Shown one piece after another: positions 14,529 through 17,513 of a stretch of DNA of 17,513 nt. Within the stretch, counting starts at the first letter, position 1; each line of letters opens with the position of its first letter. The notes below the pieces were generated by a model. It did no database searches and had not been told where the DNA came from. It was given only the letters and a program-made list of their open reading frames with translations. The position numbers and the translations under genes are program-made. The stretch spans positions 1 to 17,513 of the forward strand of contig DATAAF010000103.1 of the NCBI GenBank assembly GCA_036260255.1, in the 5' to 3' direction. This DNA is from DASZJY01 sp036260255. GTDB taxonomy: Bacteria > Actinomycetota > Acidimicrobiia > Acidimicrobiales > AC-14.

Positions 14529-14990
14529 TCAGACGTCGAGCCGTCCGGGGTTGGTGGTGATGCGGCGGGGCCGCACGAGCACGGCGGTGCGCCGCTCGGC
14601 CGCCATGACCCGGTCGTACTCGTCGAAGTCCTCGTGGCGCCCGCCGGCGGCACCGAAGATGTCGCGCAGGAGCAGCCGGACGCCTTCGCCGTCCAGCCCG
14701 GGCAGGGGGTCGTCGGGGCCGGCCAGATCGACCTCGCCCTGGACGGCGACCCAGCGCCACCCCGCCCGGAAGACGAGCGTGCCGTGGGGCCGGGCCCGCA
14801 GCAGGCGGAGCTTGACCGTGTCACCTCGGGCCACGAATCCGACGACCGGCTCACCGTCGACGGGATGGTCGAGCACGCCCGCGTTCACGACGCTGACGTG
14901 GGGCGTGCCGTCGGCCCGCACGACGACGGCCACCGCCAGCCCGTGGTCGGCGGCGACCAGGTCGCGCACGAGCTGCAGGGTGGCGGTCAC
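14529..14990 (-). CDS. PPOX-class split-barrel flavin/F420-binding protein
   Basis: This 153-residue protein has the pyridoxamine-phosphate-oxidase-like split barrel. It has LAVAVVVRADGTPHVSVVNAG near the N-terminus, then GFVARGDTVKLRLLRARP and WRWVAVQGEVDL. The C-terminal half has FDEYDRVMAAERRTAVLVRP and ends RITTNPGRLDV. Relatives bind FMN or coenzyme F420 and reduce or bind small aromatic or tetrapyrrole compounds. The F420 type is common in actinobacteria, but cofactor choice is not certain here. The start is GTG 14990. A TACGTT -10 box ends 6 nt upstream with no ribosome binding site, so the mRNA is probably leaderless. Confidence 0.88.
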   Translation of the reverse strand: MTATLQLVRDLVAADHGLAVAVVVRADGTPHVSVVNAGVLDHPVDGEPVVGFVARGDTVKLRLLRARPHGTLVFRAGWRWVAVQGEVDLAGPDDPLPGLDGEGVRLLLRDIFGAAGGRHEDFDEYDRVMAAERRTAVLVRPRRITTNPGRLDV

Positions 14991-14996
14991 CCGACC

Positions 14997-15002
14997 AACG
15001 TA
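14997..15002 (-). promoter_or_regulatory. -10 box for the PPOX gene, leaderless start
   Basis: Minus-strand TACGTT followed by exactly 6 nt and then the GTG start at 14990. No Shine-Dalgarno sequence could fit in the gap. Confidence 0.65.
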
Positions 15003-15016
15003 GGCGGGACCGCCTC

Positions 15017-15022
15017 TACCCT
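15017..15022 (+). promoter_or_regulatory. -10 box for the Fpg/Nei gene, leaderless start
   Basis: TACCCT followed by exactly 6 nt (GGGGTC) and then GTG 15029. It lies in the 38-bp spacer shared with the divergent PPOX gene, so the two promoters must be almost back to back. Confidence 0.65.
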
Positions 15023-15028
15023 GGGGTC

Positions 15029-15862
15029 GTGCCCGAGCTCCCGGAGGTGCAGGCGCTGGCCGAGCGGCTGGAGGCCGCCGTCGGCGGCGCGGCGTTCGCC
15101 GGCGCGGTGGTGCACCAGTTCTCCGCCCTGAAGACCGTCGTCCCCGGCCCCGAGACGCTCGTCGGGCGCACGCTCGCCGGCGTGGGGCGCAGGGGCAAGT
15201 TCGTGGTCTTCGACTTCGACGGGCCTCGGGTCCTGGGCCACCTCTCCCAGGGCGGGAGGGTCGACGTCGAAGATCCTCCCAAGCAGACCCGGCCCAAGGG
15301 GGCGGTGGTGAGGCTGCGGTTCGAGGGACGCTCGTCGGTGCTGTTCAAGGAGTTCGGCACCGAGCGCAAGGCGGGCGTCTGGGTCCTCGAGGCCGGCGAC
15401 GAGGGCCCGCTCGCCGTGCTCGGCGTCGAGCCGTTCTCCGACGCCTACGCCGAGCTCGTCTTGACGTCGACCGACCAGCGCCGAGTGCACACCCTGCTGC
15501 GCGACCAGCGCACGGTCGCGGGGATCGGGCGGGGGTACTCCGACGACATCCTCCACCGCGCCCGCATCTCCCCTTACGACACCCTCGCCGGGCTCGCCCA
15601 GCCCGAGCGGAAGGCGCTCCTCGACGCCACCCACGAGGTCCTCAGCGAGGCGCTGGCCGCCGAACGCAGGCGGACGGGCGGGCTGCCCACCAAGATCGGC
15701 GACCACTTCAGCGTGCACAGCCGCCACGGCCATCCGTGCCCCGCCTGCGGCGCCGACCTGCGGCGTGTCTCCTACGAGTCCTACGAGGTGACCTACTGCC
15801 CGGTGTGCCAGACCGGCGGGAAGGTCCTCGCCGACCGGCGCCTCTCCCGTCTGGTGCGCTAG
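15029..15862 (+). CDS. Fpg/Nei family DNA glycosylase
   Basis: This 277-residue repair enzyme removes oxidised bases and nicks the resulting abasic site. The N-terminus PELPEVQALAERL gives the catalytic P2 and E3 after Met removal. K57 in GRRGKF is the conserved substrate-contact lysine, and HLSQGGR follows. A helix-two-turn-helix region lies around 170-225, with KIGDHFSVHSRHG before the zinc finger. The finger is CX2C-X16-CX2C (C237, C240, C257, C260). It reads YEVTYCPVCQTGGK rather than the textbook GGR(S/T)..CP.CQ, as in a divergent actinobacterial Fpg-like group, so substrate preference may differ from MutM. The start is GTG 15029, fixed by the need for P2-E3. It ends 13 bp before the convergent oxidoreductase-like gene. 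Confidence 0.93.
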   Translation: MPELPEVQALAERLEAAVGGAAFAGAVVHQFSALKTVVPGPETLVGRTLAGVGRRGKFVVFDFDGPRVLGHLSQGGRVDVEDPPKQTRPKGAVVRLRFEGRSSVLFKEFGTERKAGVWVLEAGDEGPLAVLGVEPFSDAYAELVLTSTDQRRVHTLLRDQRTVAGIGRGYSDDILHRARISPYDTLAGLAQPERKALLDATHEVLSEALAAERRRTGGLPTKIGDHFSVHSRHGHPCPACGADLRRVSYESYEVTYCPVCQTGGKVLADRRLSRLVR

Positions 15863-15875
15863 CGGGCGCTGGGCG

Positions 15876-16883
15876 TCAGCCGCCGGGGACCACCGGCTGG
15901 CCGTGGTGGCCCCCCTCGAACACCGCCACCTTCACCCCCCGGTCGGACAGGGCGGCGAGGAACGGCCCCGGCTCGGCCAGCGCCGCCAGCCCTGCCGCCC
16001 CGGTGCGGGCCAGGCGGCCCTGGGCCGCCCACCGGCAGGCCAGAGCGGCCACCGCCCCGGCCGCCACCGCCGGGCGGTCCACCGCTCCCAGTACCCGCTC
16101 GTCCAACACCGCGCCCTGCCGGCCGCGGATCTCGACCCGGATCCCCCCAAGGTCGCCCTCGGGATGGGGCCGCCGCAGCATGGGCAGGCGGACGGTGAGG
16201 CGGTCGCGGCGGTTGGCGGCCATGCGGGCGGTCAGCCGGCGCACCCCCGGGAAGGCGGCGGCCAGCAGGATGGACTCGGGCAGGGCCGCCCGGTAGCAGT
16301 CGAGCGCCCGGATGGGCTCGGGGAACCAGCACAGCGCGCGCCCCGAGCCACCCCGCCGCCGGTGCCACTCGCCGTCCCGCAGGTCCACCGCCTCGCCGGC
16401 CAGCGCCCGGTGGTGCTGGCGGGCACACGCCGGACCGCCGGTGCCGGCCTTGGCCACGTGCACCTCGTCCACCTGCTCGAAGGCGCGGGCGCCGAAGGCG
16501 GCGAGCACGCACGCCAGCCCGGGGGAGAAGCCGGCGCCGACGACCACGTGGACGCCGGCGGCCCGGGCGGCCCCGTCGAGGGCGAGCAGCGCCTCCACCT
16601 CGGCCACCGCGTCGGCCACCGACACCACGTGGGCGCCTCCGGCGACGGCCGCCTCCGCGACCTCCCGCTGCCCAGGGGGAGCGGCCAGGAGGAACACGTC
16701 GCCGGCCTCAGCCGGGGGGACCCGGTCGGACACCCGGGCCGGTTCGCCGAGCGACGCCGCCACCCGCTGCGCCCGGGCGGCGTCGGTGTCGACCAGCACC
16801 AGGTCCTCGGGGGGATCGAGGGTGACCAGCTGGCGCCCGGCCCGCGCCCCGCAGGCCCCGGCGCCGACCAGCACCACCCTCAC
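15876..16883 (-). CDS. Saccharopine dehydrogenase/Gfo-Idh-like NAD(P)-binding protein
   Basis: This 335-residue soluble protein opens with a Rossmann fold, VVLVGAGACGARAGRQL (GxGxxGxxxG at 7-16), and the second-strand acidic residue in LVLVDTD that favours NAD(H). It then has LLAAPPGQREVAEAAVAGGA and HVVSVADAVAEV. VVVGAGFSPGLACVLA, near the middle, is the typical entry to the second domain in saccharopine dehydrogenase-like proteins. The C-terminal part is Arg- and Ala-rich and poorly conserved. The reaction is unknown. The start is GTG 16883, with GAGG 9 nt upstream. It lies 42 bp behind the small protein gene that follows tRNA-Ile. Confidence 0.82.
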   Translation of the reverse strand: MRVVLVGAGACGARAGRQLVTLDPPEDLVLVDTDAARAQRVAASLGEPARVSDRVPPAEAGDVFLLAAPPGQREVAEAAVAGGAHVVSVADAVAEVEALLALDGAARAAGVHVVVGAGFSPGLACVLAAFGARAFEQVDEVHVAKAGTGGPACARQHHRALAGEAVDLRDGEWHRRRGGSGRALCWFPEPIRALDCYRAALPESILLAAAFPGVRRLTARMAANRRDRLTVRLPMLRRPHPEGDLGGIRVEIRGRQGAVLDERVLGAVDRPAVAAGAVAALACRWAAQGRLARTGAAGLAALAEPGPFLAALSDRGVKVAVFEGGHHGQPVVPGG

Positions 16884-16925
16884 GAGGGCGCCTCGCCGGG
16901 GTCGGTCGGCGGCGCCCCGCTGGCG

Positions 16926-17057
16926 CTAGCGGAAGTCGGCGCCGGAGAGCTCACGCCAGCCGCCGCCTTGGGGGGGGACCTCGCCGTGACCCCGGAGCCG
17001 GATGGCGGCGGTGGCGATGCCCGCCAGGCTCAGGGCCAGGGCGGCGCGACGGATCAT
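16926..17057 (-). CDS. Small membrane-anchored protein after tRNA-Ile
   Basis: A 43-residue protein starts at ATG 17057 with MIRRAALALSLAGIATAAIR. That is two arginines and one short hydrophobic helix of about 14 residues, as in a signal-anchor. A Gly/Pro-rich linker (RGHGEVPPQGGGW) and the tail RELSGADFR follow. An in-frame GTG at 17081 would add 8 residues and begin 1 nt after the mature tRNA 3' end. AGG directly precedes the ATG, too close for a normal ribosome binding site, so the start is open. I recall similar short proteins with a helix and a 'PP..GGWREL' tail in related genomes, but they have no function. It is probably co-transcribed with the downstream Rossmann protein. Confidence 0.55.
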   Translation of the reverse strand: MIRRAALALSLAGIATAAIRLRGHGEVPPQGGGWRELSGADFR

Positions 17058-17082
17058 CCTGACAGGCGCCAAGCGGCTCACG

Positions 17083-17156
17083 TGGGGCTAGCTGGAATCG
17101 AACCAGCGACCTCATCCTTATCAGGGATGCGCTCTAACCGACTGAGCTATAGCCCC
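17083..17156 (-). tRNA. tRNA-Ile (anticodon GAT)
   Basis: The minus strand folds as a complete 74-nt tRNA. The acceptor is GGGGCTA/TAGCCCC, a perfect 7 bp, with discriminator A. The D-arm is GCTC...GAGC. The anticodon stem is CATCC/GGATG with loop CTGATAA (anticodon GAT). The T-arm is GCTGG/CCAGC with TTCGATT. No CCA is encoded. It is on the same strand as tRNA-Ala at 96-169. Confidence 0.97.
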
Positions 17157-17220
17157 AGAAAACTCCTGGTCAGAGCGCCCTCAGGGGGCTCAGACCGGCC
17201 AGGATCGTCCCGCACAGCGC

Positions 17221-17250
17221 TTGCAGAGCGCATAACTTCGCCCCTAGCGT
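17221..17250 (+). promoter_or_regulatory. Promoter of the recombinase remnant
   Basis: TTGCAG (17221-17226) and TAGCGT (17245-17250) are separated by 18 bp. GTG 17257 starts 6 nt after the -10 box, with no Shine-Dalgarno sequence, so the transcript is probably leaderless. The promoter lies 65 bp from the 5' end of the tRNA-Ile gene and points away from it. Confidence 0.6.
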
Positions 17251-17256
17251 GGCCCC

Positions 17257-17513
17257 GTGCGAGAGCTCGTTGCGTCATGGGCCCTCAGTCTACGGGCCGC
17301 CAACCGCTCCGCGCGAACACAGTCGCAGTACCTGACCACCCTTGACCTGTTCTGGCGCTCGACCGGTATCTCCGAGCGCGTCGGGGTCACCGCTCCGCCG
17401 CGCTGCCCTGGCTCTGGCTTGGGCCGAAAGGACGCTTGGGCGAATCAGGGGTCGGTCAGATACTTGCTCGACGAGGCGCTCGAGCGGGACTCGGGCGCGT
17501 CCATCCCCACCAG
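17257..17513 (+). pseudogene. Tyrosine recombinase (phage-integrase type) with internal deletion, runs off the window
   Basis: From GTG 17257 the frame reads VRELVASWALSLRAANRSAR, then TQSQYLTTLDLFW. This is the start of an integrase core-binding (SAM-like) domain. From about 17346-17352 the next frame carries ALDRYLRARRGHRSAALPWL, then WLGPKGRLGESGVGQILARR and GLGRVHPHQ. That is the catalytic-domain segment just before the conserved H-x-x-R box of tyrosine recombinases. The middle of the protein, including the first catalytic Arg region, is missing, and the two parts are out of frame. So this is a deleted, probably inactive gene. It continues past the right edge. Its promoter is intact, so decay may be recent. 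Confidence 0.75.

Noticed and set aside
17083..17256. tRNA-Ile as the attachment site of the neighbouring recombinase
   Set aside because: The recombinase lies on the 5' side of the tRNA and no repeat of the tRNA 3' end is visible in the window, so an att site cannot be supported.
15903..17345. 480-codon plus-strand frame opposite the saccharopine dehydrogenase-like gene
   Set aside because: It crosses the tRNA-Ile gene and has shadow composition, whereas the minus strand has a clear Rossmann motif.
1..17513. CRISPR array, rRNA, toxin-antitoxin pair or known defence system
   Set aside because: No regularly spaced repeats, no rRNA sequence and no recognisable paired toxin-antitoxin or defence genes were found.

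Overview
The window is GC-rich, tightly coding DNA from an actinobacterium. The lines of evidence are strong GC3 bias, frequent GTG/TTG starts, -10 boxes of the TANNNT type placed directly upstream of leaderless starts, a decayed gene of the mycothiol-dependent maleylpyruvate isomerase family, and a SHOCT-like small basic protein behind a cold-shock gene. Acidimicrobiia or a related deep-branching class is my best guess (inference; no rRNA is present to confirm it). Two tRNA genes frame the window, both on the minus strand: tRNA-Ile(GAT) near the right end and tRNA-Ala(TGC) near the left end.

Left half (about 1-8,700) is accessory-like and partly decayed. It holds tRNA-Ala preceded by a plus-strand terminator, about 900 bp with no convincing gene, and a complete IS1182-family element (about 1075-2843) with recognisable 24-bp imperfect inverted repeats. 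The element abuts the promoter region of a cold-shock protein gene, which is followed by a strong hairpin and a small basic SHOCT-like gene. Then come a frameshifted VOC (glyoxalase-fold) remnant, an NYN/PIN-like putative RNase, a GNAT acetyltransferase, an alpha/beta hydrolase, a multiply frameshifted maleylpyruvate isomerase-family pseudogene and an intact GH30 glycosidase.

Right half (about 8,700-17,080) is compact and looks like stable chromosome. A minus-strand operon runs endonuclease IV (nfo) -> M1-like metallopeptidase lipoprotein (ATGA overlap) -> small conserved protein. Divergent from it is a polysaccharide deacetylase-like gene, convergent with a class I methyltransferase. Divergent from the methyltransferase is a plus-strand run of GNAT, VOC and amphi-Trp genes. 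A PPOX/F420-type flavin protein and an Fpg/Nei DNA glycosylase diverge from a 38-bp spacer. Last come a saccharopine dehydrogenase-like Rossmann protein and a 43-residue membrane-anchored small protein immediately downstream of tRNA-Ile. Two base-excision-repair enzymes (Nfo and Fpg) are therefore close together but not co-transcribed.

The right edge carries a tyrosine recombinase remnant with its own promoter. An N-terminal core-binding segment is joined out of frame to a C-terminal catalytic segment, which indicates an internal deletion. No CRISPR array, rRNA or obvious intact new multi-gene system was seen. The most unusual signals are the recombinase remnant, the series of leaderless starts, the IS-edge promoter at the cold-shock gene and the Gly/Leu-repeat insertion in the metallopeptidase.
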